Shown piece after piece: positions 45,523 to 53,351 of a DNA stretch of 64,000 nt. The stretch is from Brucella sp. BE17. GTDB taxonomy: Bacteria; Pseudomonadota; Alphaproteobacteria; Rhizobiales; Rhizobiaceae. The stretch is taken from assembly GCF_039545455.1 (NCBI RefSeq), contig NZ_CP154467.1:1721001-1785000 (forward strand), given 5' to 3'. The position numbers and the translations under genes were made by a program. The first letter of the stretch is position 1, and each line of letters begins with the position of its first letter. The notes under the pieces are model-generated. The model did no database searches, had not been told where the DNA came from, and saw only the letters and a program-made list of their open reading frames with translations.

Positions 45523-46169
45523 GGCATCCTCCCGATACGGAGCGCATCCACCTCAGCTGCAAGCGCGATGATCTCCTGTGCGGCGCGTTCTCCGCCATCG
45601 GTCTCGGAGACCAGCCGTCCGGTCTGTGCGGCGTCGGCGAAGGCGACACGCTGGCCGACGGTTGTTGCCAGCAAGGGCGGATCATGCTCAGCCAGTGTCT
45701 CGGCCGTTTCGCGGGCGATGACGGTGCGCGCACCGCATCGGTTCAGCAGAAAACGGGCGGCCAGTTCAGGGCGGTAGATGCGTGCTTCGTTCAGCAGCGC
45801 CAGCATCTCGGCGGAGGCCCAGCCGTCGAAAGGAGATGGCTGCACCGGGATCAGCACCAGATCGGCTGCAAGCAGCGCTGAGCGCATCAGAGCAGCGACA
45901 CGGGGCGGACCGTCAATGACGACATGATCGGCGTCCCGCGCCAGCTCTGGTGCTTCGCGGTGCAATGTATCGCGGGCAAGGCCGATGACGGTGAACAGCC
46001 TTGGGAGCCCTTCATGGCTGCGCCTCTGCGACCAGTCGAGTGCGGAGCCTTGCGGGTCGGCATCGATCAGGATGACCCGCTTGCCTTGCGCAGCCCAGGC
46101 TCCGGCAAGATACAGCGCCAGCGTGGTCTTGCCCACGCCGCCTTTCTGATTGAGGAGCGCAACGATCAT
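45519..46169 (-). CDS. parA: ParA-family partition ATPase
   Basis: 216 residues. Deviant Walker A NQKGGVGKTTLALYLA at 7-22, Walker A' VILIDADPQGSALDW near 34-48, Walker B HVVIDGPPRVAAL near 85. Short, ParF-like ParA without an N-terminal HTH. It overlaps repA upstream and the RHH gene downstream by 4 bp. Would segregate the excised element during its plasmid phase. Confidence 0.93.
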   Translation of the reverse strand: MIVALLNQKGGVGKTTLALYLAGAWAAQGKRVILIDADPQGSALDWSQRRSHEGLPRLFTVIGLARDTLHREAPELARDADHVVIDGPPRVAALMRSALLAADLVLIPVQPSPFDGWASAEMLALLNEARIYRPELAARFLLNRCGARTVIARETAETLAEHDPPLLATTVGQRVAFADAAQTGRLVSETDGGERAAQEIIALAAEVDALRIGRMP

Positions 46170-47257
46170 GGCGTACCCCGCCCAGGTCGGCGGAAAGTGG
46201 CACTGGCACCGTGCCTCCCATGCGCGCGCGTCAACGAAGAAAAGTTAGATTCTATGTTAGATTCTAAGTTAGCAGTCGGATTCTTCTCTTCGTTCCAGAG
46301 ACTTAACTGGGGTTCGTGCGCCTGATGTGCCGATAGTGTTGCGCCTGATGTACCGATACCCTTTGCGCCTGATGTACCGACGGCATTCACAATGTTATCC
46401 ACAGGCACTGTGGATAGATTTTCAGGGCGGATTCGCAGCAGTTCGCGGCGATCTTCGCGTAGGATCTTGAGCCTGTAACCGGGCAGCGGCTGGCGGGCCG
46501 CGATGCGGCGCAGGTCCAGCGCAAAATCGGAGATCCGGGCCATGCTGCCGGATTTCTGGTGAAGGTGCGCAACCTCGAACGCCCAGCCATGCGGCTGATG
46601 TCCGGCATGTTTGCGAGCGACACGGTAGAGCCAGCGCTCGATGCCGCCGGTCAGCCGGAAATAGTCCGGGTCGATGGTGAGGACCAGCGACCGGTCAAGA
46701 ACGCTGTTGTAGAACCACTCGGGCAGGACGAACTCCATGCCCTCGACACGCCCATCGCGCGTCGTCATCTCTTCCCATTCGTTGATCCAGGAGAACTGGC
46801 GGCGGCGCCAATGCTTGCCGTTGCGGATCGTCGTGGCCACGACGGTGGATTGCAGCCGGGCCAGCGTCGCCTTCAGCAGCATATATTGCCGGTTTCCGGT
46901 GTCGCGCCCAATGGCGCGCAGCAGATGATAGGGCGTAAAACGGAAGAAACGGGATGTCTTGATGCCATTGTTTTCGGCGGCGACGATCTGGCTTGCAGCC
47001 CAGATCAGCACATCGGCATCCCAGATCGTCGCCATGCCATGTTCGGGCATCCCGAACACCTGTACCTCAACATCGGTAGTCTTGTAGAGAATCGGCTTCG
47101 TGCGCGGCGTCTTCGCCAGCGAGAAGAAAGGCCGTTCCATCAGATCGCGCTGGTCGCGCGGACTGGCATCGCCGGTTGCGACGACGAAGGGATCGAGGTG
47201 GCTGCGCTCGCTACCGCCTTCTCTCCGCAAGCCGTCAGGGTGATCGACGCGCCGCAT
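46166..47257 (-). CDS. repA: Replication initiator RepA (RPA family)
   Basis: 363 residues. Family core: ERPFFSLAKTPRTKPILYKTTDVEVQV ... HGMATIWDADVLIWAASQIVAAENNGIKTSRFFRFTPYHLLRAIGRDTGNRQY, and winged-helix-like WLYRVARKHAGHQPHGWAFEVAHLHQKSGSMARISDF. The last about 90 codons are low complexity and encode DNA repeats, not conserved protein: GTSGAKGIGTSGA arises from three iterons and NLESNIESN from 12-bp repeats. The start ATG directly follows the rdfS-like stop (TGAATG). Probably starts replication of the excised circle. Confidence 0.9.
   Translation of the reverse strand: MRRVDHPDGLRREGGSERSHLDPFVVATGDASPRDQRDLMERPFFSLAKTPRTKPILYKTTDVEVQVFGMPEHGMATIWDADVLIWAASQIVAAENNGIKTSRFFRFTPYHLLRAIGRDTGNRQYMLLKATLARLQSTVVATTIRNGKHWRRRQFSWINEWEEMTTRDGRVEGMEFVLPEWFYNSVLDRSLVLTIDPDYFRLTGGIERWLYRVARKHAGHQPHGWAFEVAHLHQKSGSMARISDFALDLRRIAARQPLPGYRLKILREDRRELLRIRPENLSTVPVDNIVNAVGTSGAKGIGTSGATLSAHQAHEPQLSLWNEEKNPTANLESNIESNFSSLTRAHGRHGASATFRRPGRGTP
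46242..46419. repeat. Candidate replication origin inside the 3' end of repA
   Basis: Three elements lie together. Three 16-bp direct repeats GCGCCTGATGTRCCGA (46318-46333, 46341-46356, 46365-46380; 23-24 bp apart). A perfect DnaA box TTATCCACA (46395-46403) with an inverted near-copy CTGTGGATAG just to its right. Two AT-rich 12-mers ending GTTAGATTCT (46242-46253, 46254-46265) followed by a partial third. This is the classical iteron + DnaA box + unwinding-region layout. Confidence 0.7.
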
Positions 47258-47530
47258 TCAGAGCTTGCTCCGCTCTTCAGGCGTTAAAGGCCGCGCCGGA
47301 AAAACCGTGCCGGCATCCTTGTCACTGGTGGATTTGCGCGCGCCGATGTCGGCCCAGGACTGGAGATCCTCGACGGTATAGAGCACGCGGCCACCGATTT
47401 TGCGATAAGTCGGGCCGGTCCCGTAGGTCCGGTGCTTTTCCAGCGTGCGAAGAGAAATACCAAGGAAACGTGCTGCCTCCTGAGTACGCAGCATGCGCGG
47501 TGGCATTTCCGTATTGCGGCGCTCGGCCAT
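47258..47530 (-). CDS. HTH_17 (AlpA/RdfS-like) excision factor
   Basis: 90 residues with a MerR/HTH_17 winged helix: PRMLRTQEAARFLGISLRTLEKHRTYGTGPTYRKIGGRVLYTVEDLQSWADIGARKS. Heads the minus-strand operon repA-parA-RHH-DUF2840-traF. In ICEMlSym(R7A) the protein in the equivalent place is the recombination directionality factor RdfS, switched on by FseA; the same role is inferred here. It could instead be only an activator of the operon. Stop and repA start abut. Confidence 0.8.
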   Translation of the reverse strand: MAERRNTEMPPRMLRTQEAARFLGISLRTLEKHRTYGTGPTYRKIGGRVLYTVEDLQSWADIGARKSTSDKDAGTVFPARPLTPEERSKL

Positions 47531-47991
47531 GAGATCACCTCCGGTTCGTCAGGTTGATGCGGCTGCCGGAGACGGCGGCGCGCTATGGCGAACCATGGGA
47601 AGTGATCGGCGGCGGGTAGCGTGCCGCATTTGTGCCTATGCGCAGACGGCACCCCCGAACGGGGCTATATCAGCGCGAAAAGACGTGAGATTTCAGCAAC
47701 TCAGGGAGGTCGATGCGGATTCGCTCAAGACATCGGCGCGCAGTTCGGCTATGAATGCAGATGGAGCAGACGCACTGCTCCGGGGCTTAGTAACCCCTGT
47801 TGACGGTTGGTGTCGGCCGTGACGGCACCACACTCCTTGACCCTATGGTCGGGGAGCCTGTGGCGTATGCAACAGGCTTTCCAGCTAAAGGCCATGGGGC
47901 CGTTCAACACGGTTACTAACTCCCCGATCACCAGGAGTCAGAGAGTTTTATTGCGGGGGCGAACCGCAGAAACTCTTCTGAAAGAAGGGGA
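47531..47991. promoter_or_regulatory. 461-bp divergent control region with inverted repeats
   Basis: Lies between the rdfS-like gene (minus) and the QseM-like gene (plus), with no gene of its own. The 9-bp inverted pair TTAGTAACC (47787-47795) and GGTTACTAA (47911-47919) encloses other hairpins: GCCTGT/ACAGGC (47856-47861 and 47872-47877) and GGCC/GGCC (47890-47893, 47898-47901). GGGGA (47851-47855) can pair with TCCCC (47921-47925). GGGG-CTTAGTAA-CCCC is at 47782-47797. It may be a structured leader RNA of the plus-strand gene or an array of binding sites. Confidence 0.5.
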
Positions 47992-48288
47992 ATGACCGTG
48001 AAAGCACCCATCGAACTTGATCCCGATGTGGATGATCTGGCCCCGTCCGGTCATGTTATCACCGCCTATGACGAGCAGCATTTCGTGACCTATCTGCGTC
48101 TTCTTGACGCCAAGGCCGAGGATGCGGACTGGAAGGAAGTGGCGCAGATTGTTCTGCACCGCGATCCGGCATCTGATGAGATGCGAACCCGGCGATGCTG
48201 GCAGAGCCATCTGGAACGCGCTCAATGGCTGTCGCGGGAAGGTTACAGGCAAATAATGGAACAGACTGCGGCAAACAGAAATTGGTGA
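47992..48288 (+). CDS. Small DUF2285 protein (QseM-like antiactivator)
   Basis: 98 residues: ELDPDVDDLAPSGHVITAYDEQHFVTYLRLLDAKAEDADWKEVAQIVLHRDPASDEMRTRRCWQSHLERAQWLSREGYRQIM. A stand-alone DUF2285 domain. In ICEMlSym(R7A) the stand-alone DUF2285 protein QseM binds and blocks the activator FseA (also DUF2285) and TraR. Here it lies next to, and convergent with, an FseA-like gene (stops 7 bp apart), fitting the same brake function. Its long leader contains the inverted repeats described for the control region. Start preceded by AAGGGGA. Confidence 0.78.
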   Translation: MTVKAPIELDPDVDDLAPSGHVITAYDEQHFVTYLRLLDAKAEDADWKEVAQIVLHRDPASDEMRTRRCWQSHLERAQWLSREGYRQIMEQTAANRNW

Positions 48289-48295
48289 GATTGCT

Positions 48296-49091
48296 TCATT
48301 TGCCTTTTGATCGTGGAAACGGCTTGAGCGGATAATGCAAAAGCAGCCGATAGCCCCCGCGCATCATCCTGATGCCGTGGGCAACAAGGCGACGTGCCTT
48401 ATTCTTGCGCGGATCAGTCTCGAAATCTTCCTTATTGCCACGGAAGCCGAGTAAAACTTCGGCAACGGCCCGATAGCTTTCCCCGTGCAGCCGTGCGTCC
48501 AGCGCCCGTAGCGACAGAAGGTGCCATTGCCGAAGCTGCGCCGGCATGGCACGAATATCCGGTCCCGGAGAGCGGCCTGTCAGACACCGCCAGAGGCGGC
48601 GAGCCGCATGGGCGCGTAATTCCATGAACTCGTCCATAGGCAGGATTGCAGCATAGAAAACCGCGGCATTGATCGCCCCCTGCGGCATCCAGAATTGATG
48701 CTCCACCCCGTCGACACGCCAGATGGCGTGCCAGCCATCCGGCGCGCGGCGCAGGAGCAGGCCGTCGAGATGTGCGAGAGCGACAAGCCGTTCGCCATCG
48801 GGATCATTTCGTTCGACTGGTGACAGAATAATGGCCTGCGGATTGAGATGCGGCGACCAGAAAGGCGGTGCGCCGTCAGGCTGCGCGTCGGGGTCGTGTG
48901 CGAAATCGCACCCCCCAGCGGGAAGCAAAGGCGTCAACCTCTTCTCCCGTGGGTTCTCTCCTCTGCGCGAGTCTCTCGACGTCATGGCGATAATCTTCGT
49001 TACGACGAAGATATTCCCAAGCGAAACCGGCGGGCGGAAGGTCTTTGACGTGTTTATATGCCGCCGGATTACGCCAATCTATGCTCTGCAT
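48296..49091 (-). CDS. fseA: FseA-like excision activator, split by +1 frameshift (DUF6499-DUF2285)
   Basis: Two frames make one protein. Frame 1 from ATG 49091 encodes the DUF6499 domain (SIDWRNPAAYKHVKDLPPAGFAWEYLRRNEDYR) and would stop at 48876. Frame 2 encodes the DUF2285 domain (PDGAPPFWSPHLNPQAIILSP ... LDARLHGESYRAVAEVLLGF) down to 48296. Protein similarity crosses from one to the other at a run of six G (48911-48916); skipping one base gives RWGCDFAHDPDAQ and a 264-residue product. Frame 2 has no believable start of its own. In R7A the fused FseA is made by programmed +1 ribosomal frameshifting, so this is probably the same device, though a mutation or sequencing error would look alike. 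Confidence 0.75.
48908..48920 (-). promoter_or_regulatory. Putative programmed +1 frameshift site
   Basis: On the minus strand the reading is CGC-TGG-GGG-GTG-CGA. A peptidyl-tRNA on GGG can move forward one base and still pair with GGG, placing TGC in the A site and entering the DUF2285 frame. The direction (+1) agrees with the frame offset of the two open frames and with the known msi172/msi171 case. Confidence 0.6.
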
Positions 49092-49493
49092 GGCGCGTCC
49101 TCCCAAAGCCGGACGGCGCAAGGCCATGCCCGACCTGAAAAGGCTGCTGTATTGAATGGTTTTGCGGTAGCGTGCCTAACCCGATAAGTGGATCGCCTAA
49201 CCCGATCAATCCATTCAACAATCTCTCGCTATCATCGTTGTGTGCCGTGTGAGAGATGCTCTGACGACATTCCCGTGTCAGTAATCGAAGCCGAATGGCG
49301 AAAAGGCGGCCGCCCATTCTAGGCCGGTCCGCGCCGAAGGACTGATCATGATGACGAACAGCATAAAGGAGTTCGTCCGCATGCCGGGTGGGCGGGTGGA
49401 GAACTGGGTGTAGCAGTTACGGTGGGCGAGACGAGTTTCTTGCGGGCATGAGAAAGGCCCCGACCTTGCGGGTCGGGGCCTTTGTGCCTCGCA
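49092..49493. other. Intergenic, terminator but no gene
   Basis: 402 bp between the fseA-like start and the DUF736 stop, both on the minus strand. It carries the promoter region of fseA and one strong hairpin (49453-49483). The half-palindromic repeat around 49177-49206 (CCTAACCCGAT, then again CCTAACCCGAT, 20 bp apart) may be a binding site. Small frames here have no recognisable features. Confidence 0.5.
49453..49483. terminator. Strong bidirectional hairpin terminator
   Basis: AAAGGCCCCGACC (49453-49465), loop TTGCG, GGTCGGGGCCTTT (49471-49483): a perfect 13-bp stem that ends in T on either strand. It lies 10 bp after the DUF736 stop and should end the ardC-DUF736 transcript. Confidence 0.8.
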
Positions 49494-49820
49494 TCAGTCG
49501 CTGCGGCGACCGTTGGTACGGGACCAGATAAGGGAGAAGGTGTCGCCATCTTCCTCGTCGAAGAGGTTGGCGTAGATCGGAGCGTTGAAGCTCGGATCAT
49601 CCAGCTTGAGGCCCAGATAGTCGCGGCCCTCGTTGGAGCGCTTAGACCAGGCGGCGCCGATTTCAGCGCGGCCGACCAAAACCCGGTGGCTGGGGGCGTT
49701 TTCGCCGGTGGCGCGCAGGTCGGGGACGATGCGCACGCCCTTGGCCTGGACGCTGAGGGTGACGATTTCGCCGGTGAATTCGTTCGAGCCGGTCTTCTTG
49801 AAGGTGCCGATGGTTGCCAT
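49494..49820 (-). CDS. DUF736 family protein (second copy)
   Basis: 108 residues from ATG at 49820: MATIGTFKKTGSNEFTGEIVTLSVQAKGVRIVP ... IGAAWSKRSNEGRDYLGLKLDDPSFNAPIYANLFDEEDGDTFSLIWSR. A canonical DUF736 protein; function unknown. It follows the truncated ardC by 1 bp and ends at the strong terminator. Confidence 0.9.
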   Translation of the reverse strand: MATIGTFKKTGSNEFTGEIVTLSVQAKGVRIVPDLRATGENAPSHRVLVGRAEIGAAWSKRSNEGRDYLGLKLDDPSFNAPIYANLFDEEDGDTFSLIWSRTNGRRSD

Positions 49821-49821
49821 T

Positions 49822-50127
49822 TTAAGTCTCCGTTTTCCTGACATTTCCGCCAAGCGAAAGCGCCTGAAGGAAAGTCAGCCATGCCTGACCGGGGAAACCA
49901 TGCTGGATGACAGCCCCCCAGAGGATGAGAATATTGATGCCTGAATAGGATCGGCCGGATGAAGCATTTCTCGGCAGGCCCAGCGGGGCAGTATCGGGTG
50001 ACGCGCCCCAGGGCTGGACCCATGGCAGACGCCCTTGCTCCAGCTCGGCGATGATCTTGTTGGTGATGTCATCGTATAGGTTGCTGCGCGCGCCACCTTC
50101 CACAGGGCTGCGATCGTGTCCGGCCAT
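49822..50127 (-). pseudogene. ardC: Truncated ArdC-like antirestriction protein
   Basis: 101 residues matching only the N-terminal ssDNA-binding domain of ArdC (LYDDITNKIIAELEQGRLPWVQPWG ... GRSYSGINILILWGAVIQHGFPGQAWLTFLQALSLGGNVRKTET). Normal ArdC proteins are about 300 residues and continue with a metallopeptidase-like domain; here a stop comes just after the GGxVRKGE position, directly before the DUF736 ribosome site. A deletion of about 600 bp removed the C-terminal domain. Whether the small DNA-binding part still protects incoming DNA is unknown. Confidence 0.75.
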
Positions 50128-50414
50128 CGGGATGATCTCCGCGACAGGCGCCGGAAGCCTCTCTTCCAGCCCTCAACCCGTCACGGAAAATCCGTCCGCA
50201 CTCTCATTCGCGAGGGGCGTTGCGGGGTCTCCCCGCTGATGGGGGTGCGTCGGCAACGCCAGTGCCGACCAGGGGGAAGGCTTCCCCCCAACATAGGTCG
50301 CAAATCCATACACCTTGCAAATGCGTCGAACCGTAATCGATGTTTTGGTCCCACGTTGTTTAGCGCGGCCAGATCTGTGAAGGGCTTTTCATGGCAGGAT
50401 GAAGGAGTTTCCCC
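50128..50414. other. Intergenic between truncated ardC and IS66
   Basis: Promoter region of ardC and left flank of the IS66 genes. It contains the near-palindrome GGGGGAAG-G-CTTCCCCC (50272-50288). No gene is seen. The left terminal repeat of the IS66 element was searched for by eye but not found. Confidence 0.4.
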
Positions 50415-50801
50415 ATGGGACCTACGGTGGAGTTTCTCACCCCTGGGAAGAGTATTAGCGGGGGAAGCAATAAATGGACGCCAGAATTCAAGGCTAGGCT
50501 GGTCTCAGAAACTCTTCGGCCTGGCGCACGGGTTGTTGATGTTGCGCAGCGTTATGGCGTTCGGGCAAACCGTTTATCTATGTGGCGGACGTTGGCCAAA
50601 CGTGGTCAACTGGTTTTGCCCGCACCTGACGACGGAATAGAATTCGCAGGATTGGTGATCAGCGAGCCCTTGGCGGAACAATCGGGCTCTGACACCAGCT
50701 GCGTGGAGATATGCATTGGTCCAGTGACAGTCCGCCTTGAATCGGGTGCGCCAATTTCGCGTATTGTTGCAGTGGCGCGTGGACTGGCGGTCTCAGGATG
50801 A
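50415..50801 (+). CDS. IS66 TnpA
   Basis: 128 residues. HTH region (WTPEFKARLVSETLRPGARVVDVAQRYGVRANRLSMWRTLAKRGQLVLP) and the C-terminal family segment VEICIGPVTVRLESGAPISRIVAVARGL. Accessory DNA-binding protein of IS66 transposition. Stop overlaps the tnpB start (ATGA). Confidence 0.92.
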   Translation: MGPTVEFLTPGKSISGGSNKWTPEFKARLVSETLRPGARVVDVAQRYGVRANRLSMWRTLAKRGQLVLPAPDDGIEFAGLVISEPLAEQSGSDTSCVEICIGPVTVRLESGAPISRIVAVARGLAVSG

Positions 50802-51148
50802 TATTTCCTTCCAATCGGGTGCGTATCATGGTGGCGACAACACCTGTCGATTTCCGTAAAGGCCATGACGGGCTTGCTGCGTTGGTGAAGAACGAACTGC
50901 GCAAGGATCCATTTACGGGAACTGTATTCGTGTTCCGCTCGCGCAAGGCGGATCGGTTAAAACTGATCTACTGGGACGGCACAGGTATGGTTCTGGCTTA
51001 TAAGCGTTTGGAAGCCCATACGTTCAGCTGGCCAGAGATCCGGGATGGGCTGATATCATTGAACCTTGCGCAGTTTGAGGCTTTGTTTGCAGGGCTTGAT
51101 TGGCGACGCGTGCGGGCGGTGGAAGCCCGAGCGCCAATGACTATTTAA
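50798..51148 (+). CDS. IS66 TnpB (Orf2)
   Basis: 116 residues with the family signature FPSNRVRIMVATTPVDFRKGHDGLAALVKNELRKDPFTGTVFVFRSRKADRLKLIYWDGTGMVLAYKRLE. Accessory protein required for IS66 transposition; mechanism unknown. Full length. Confidence 0.95.
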   Translation: MIFPSNRVRIMVATTPVDFRKGHDGLAALVKNELRKDPFTGTVFVFRSRKADRLKLIYWDGTGMVLAYKRLEAHTFSWPEIRDGLISLNLAQFEALFAGLDWRRVRAVEARAPMTI

Positions 51149-51230
51149 ATGGCCACCAATTGCTGCGACAAGGTGACTCTGACAGCCTAATAGTCAAGCA
51201 TATCAAGGCCGGATTTGGTAAGTTCGACCC

Positions 51231-52769
51231 ATGCTGGATGCCGCCGACCTGCCCAATGATATTGCTGAATTGAAGGCGCTACTGATTGCAGCAACGGCAC
51301 TCGGTCTTCGTAAAGATGACCGCATTGCGCGACTGGAGAAGCTGGTTGCAGCCTTCAAACAGGCCGCTTTTGGACGTAAGTCAGAGAAGATTAATCCTGA
51401 GCAGTTTGATCTGCCCCTGGAAGACTTGGAAACAGCAATTGCGGCGATCCATGCAGAAGATGAAGCGGATACAGCTTCAGAGAAGCCTGCATCAAAGCCA
51501 CGTGCCATCAATCGCGGTTCTTTACCAAAGCACCTGCCGCGCATTGATGAAGTCATTGAACCAGAAAGTCTGATTTGCGCCTGCGGTGGTTGTCTGCATT
51601 GCATTGGCGAAGATGCTTCTGAGCGTCTGGATGTGATCCCTGCGCAGTTTCGTGTCATTGTCACGCATCGCCCTAAATACGCATGCCGCGCCTGTACGGA
51701 TGGTGTTGTGCAAGTGCCAGCACCCGCCCGATTGATCCCGTCAGGCTTGCCGACGGAAGCAACGGTCGCACATGTTCTGGTTTCCAAATATGCGGACCAC
51801 CTTCCGCTTTATCGGCAGGCCCAGATTATGGGCCGTCAGGGCATCGACATAGACCGCTCGACACTGGCTGATTGGGTGGGACGGGCAGCCTTTGAGCTGC
51901 GCCCTGTCTTTGATGCGCTCATTGCTGATCTGAAGCGATCGAACAAACTCTTCATGGATGAGACGCGTGCACCTGTTCTTGATCCCGGATCAGGAAAGAC
52001 CAAAACAGGATATTTTTGGGCTTTGGCGCGGGATGATCGACCATGGGGCGGCAATGCCCCGCCCGGTGTCGCTTTCACTTATGCTCCGGGACGATCTGGG
52101 CAATATGCCGAACAGATATTGCAGGGCTTCAAAGGTATCCTGCAAGTGGATGGCTATGCGGGCTACAATAGACTGGTCGCACCAGATCGTGTTGGTCCGA
52201 ATATACAATTGGCTTTTTGCTGGGCTCATGCGCGTCGCAAGCTCATTGAGATCACGCGCACAGGCTCATCCCCTATTGCGGAAGACGGTGTAAAACGGAT
52301 CGGCGAACTCTATAAGATTGAAGCTGAATTGCGTGGTCTCAATCCAGAAGCGCGGCTCGCTGTTCGTCAGGCACAATCAAAGCCGCTGATCATCGATATG
52401 CAAATATGGCTTGCGCATCACCGCGCACGCGTGTCGGCAAAAGCGCCATTGGGCGAGGCATTGAAATACATCACCAAATACTGGGATGGCCTCTGCCTGT
52501 TCCTGTGTGACGGTCGTGTTGAACTTGATAACAACACCGTTGAACCCACGATCCGACCAATTGCATTGAGCAGAAAAAATGCATTATTTGCTGGTCATGA
52601 AGCTGGCGCTCATAACTGGGGCATGATCGCTTCACTGATCGAAACCTGTAAACTTAATTCAGTTGATCCGCAAAAATGGCTGACCGCCACGCTCACCGCC
52701 ATCGTCAATGGACATAAACAGAGCGAAATTGGACAATTGTTGCCATGGAATTATCTCGGCAAGGTCTGA
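51231..52769 (+). CDS. IS66 transposase TnpC
   Basis: 512 residues. Leucine-rich coiled N-terminus (LPNDIAELKALLIAATALGLRKDDRIARLEKLVAAFKQAAFGRKSEKI), a CxC...C..C zinc-binding stretch (CACGGCLHCIGED and CRACTDG), then the DDE domain with D in FMDETRAPVLDPG, D in LQVDGYAGY and E in ELDNNTVEPTIRPIALSRKNALFAG. Complete. Confidence 0.95.
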   Translation: MLDAADLPNDIAELKALLIAATALGLRKDDRIARLEKLVAAFKQAAFGRKSEKINPEQFDLPLEDLETAIAAIHAEDEADTASEKPASKPRAINRGSLPKHLPRIDEVIEPESLICACGGCLHCIGEDASERLDVIPAQFRVIVTHRPKYACRACTDGVVQVPAPARLIPSGLPTEATVAHVLVSKYADHLPLYRQAQIMGRQGIDIDRSTLADWVGRAAFELRPVFDALIADLKRSNKLFMDETRAPVLDPGSGKTKTGYFWALARDDRPWGGNAPPGVAFTYAPGRSGQYAEQILQGFKGILQVDGYAGYNRLVAPDRVGPNIQLAFCWAHARRKLIEITRTGSSPIAEDGVKRIGELYKIEAELRGLNPEARLAVRQAQSKPLIIDMQIWLAHHRARVSAKAPLGEALKYITKYWDGLCLFLCDGRVELDNNTVEPTIRPIALSRKNALFAGHEAGAHNWGMIASLIETCKLNSVDPQKWLTATLTAIVNGHKQSEIGQLLPWNYLGKV

Positions 52770-52837
52770 TTGCAATGCCACACAATATACCGGGATTTCT
52801 GGTAAAACGAAACGAAGGACATACCAGAGGCAAAGTA

Positions 52838-53272
52838 ATGACCAGAGAAGAAATTCTTAGCTATTCTCAAGCTGTTTGCGATGGGCTTCGCGAGGATGAA
52901 GACGGGGTGAGACGTGAGGTTCTGACTCACGCAGGAAATAGGTGGTCGCTTGGCGTCATTCACACCCTAGGCGTGTACGGCAGGCTTCGGCACGCAGATA
53001 TTGGAAGACGAATGCATGGCGTCACCCAACGGATGCTAACTCGCACTCTGCGCCAACTAGAAAGAGACGGCCTCGTCGCGCGCTACGATCTCGTAGAGAT
53101 GCCGCCGCGGGTAGAATACGAACTAACAGAATTGGGAATGGGTCTTCTCATTCGTATGATTCCACTGTGGACATGGGTCGTCGAAAACTCGGAGGAGTTT
53201 CGAAAGTCCCGCGAGGGCTTTGATTCCCGTCTGCCAGAGAAGCCGTCCTGGCAGACGCCTTGGAAATCCTGA
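52838..53272 (+). CDS. HxlR-family regulator
   Basis: 144 residues from ATG at 52838 (the open frame begins inside tnpC). Winged helix: LTHAGNRWSLGVIHTLGVYGRLRHADIGRRMHGVTQRMLTRTLRQLERDGLVARYDLVEMPPRVEYELTELGMGLL. A cysteine at residue 13 (SQAVCDGL) lies where HypR/YodB-type regulators carry their redox sensor, so it may respond to quinones or electrophiles. Convergent with an NmrA-like reductase gene and probably acquired with it. Confidence 0.9.
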   Translation: MTREEILSYSQAVCDGLREDEDGVRREVLTHAGNRWSLGVIHTLGVYGRLRHADIGRRMHGVTQRMLTRTLRQLERDGLVARYDLVEMPPRVEYELTELGMGLLIRMIPLWTWVVENSEEFRKSREGFDSRLPEKPSWQTPWKS

Positions 53273-53351
53273 CACAGACGCCGTCGCTCAGTGATTGCCA
53301 TAGAAAATGGTACGCCCCTGCGAACGATGGAGTTTCTGACAAAGCTTGACG

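Larger units (their letters stand above)
50415..52769 (+). mobile_element. IS66-family element (tnpA-tnpB-tnpC), ends not defined
   Basis: Three genes in the standard IS66 order and strand, tnpA and tnpB overlapping by 4 bp and tnpC 82 bp further on. All three frames are open. Matching terminal inverted repeats and an 8-bp target duplication could not be recognised, and an HxlR gene starts 68 bp after tnpC, so the right end may be lost. Coordinates given are those of the genes only. Confidence 0.8.

Noticed and set aside
49069..49317. Minus-strand frame of 82 codons upstream of the fseA-like gene
   Set aside because: No homology or ribosome site recognised; it overlaps the start of the DUF6499 frame.
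50300..52837. Exact ends and target duplication of the IS66 element
   Set aside because: No convincing pair of terminal inverted repeats was found by eye on either side of the three genes.
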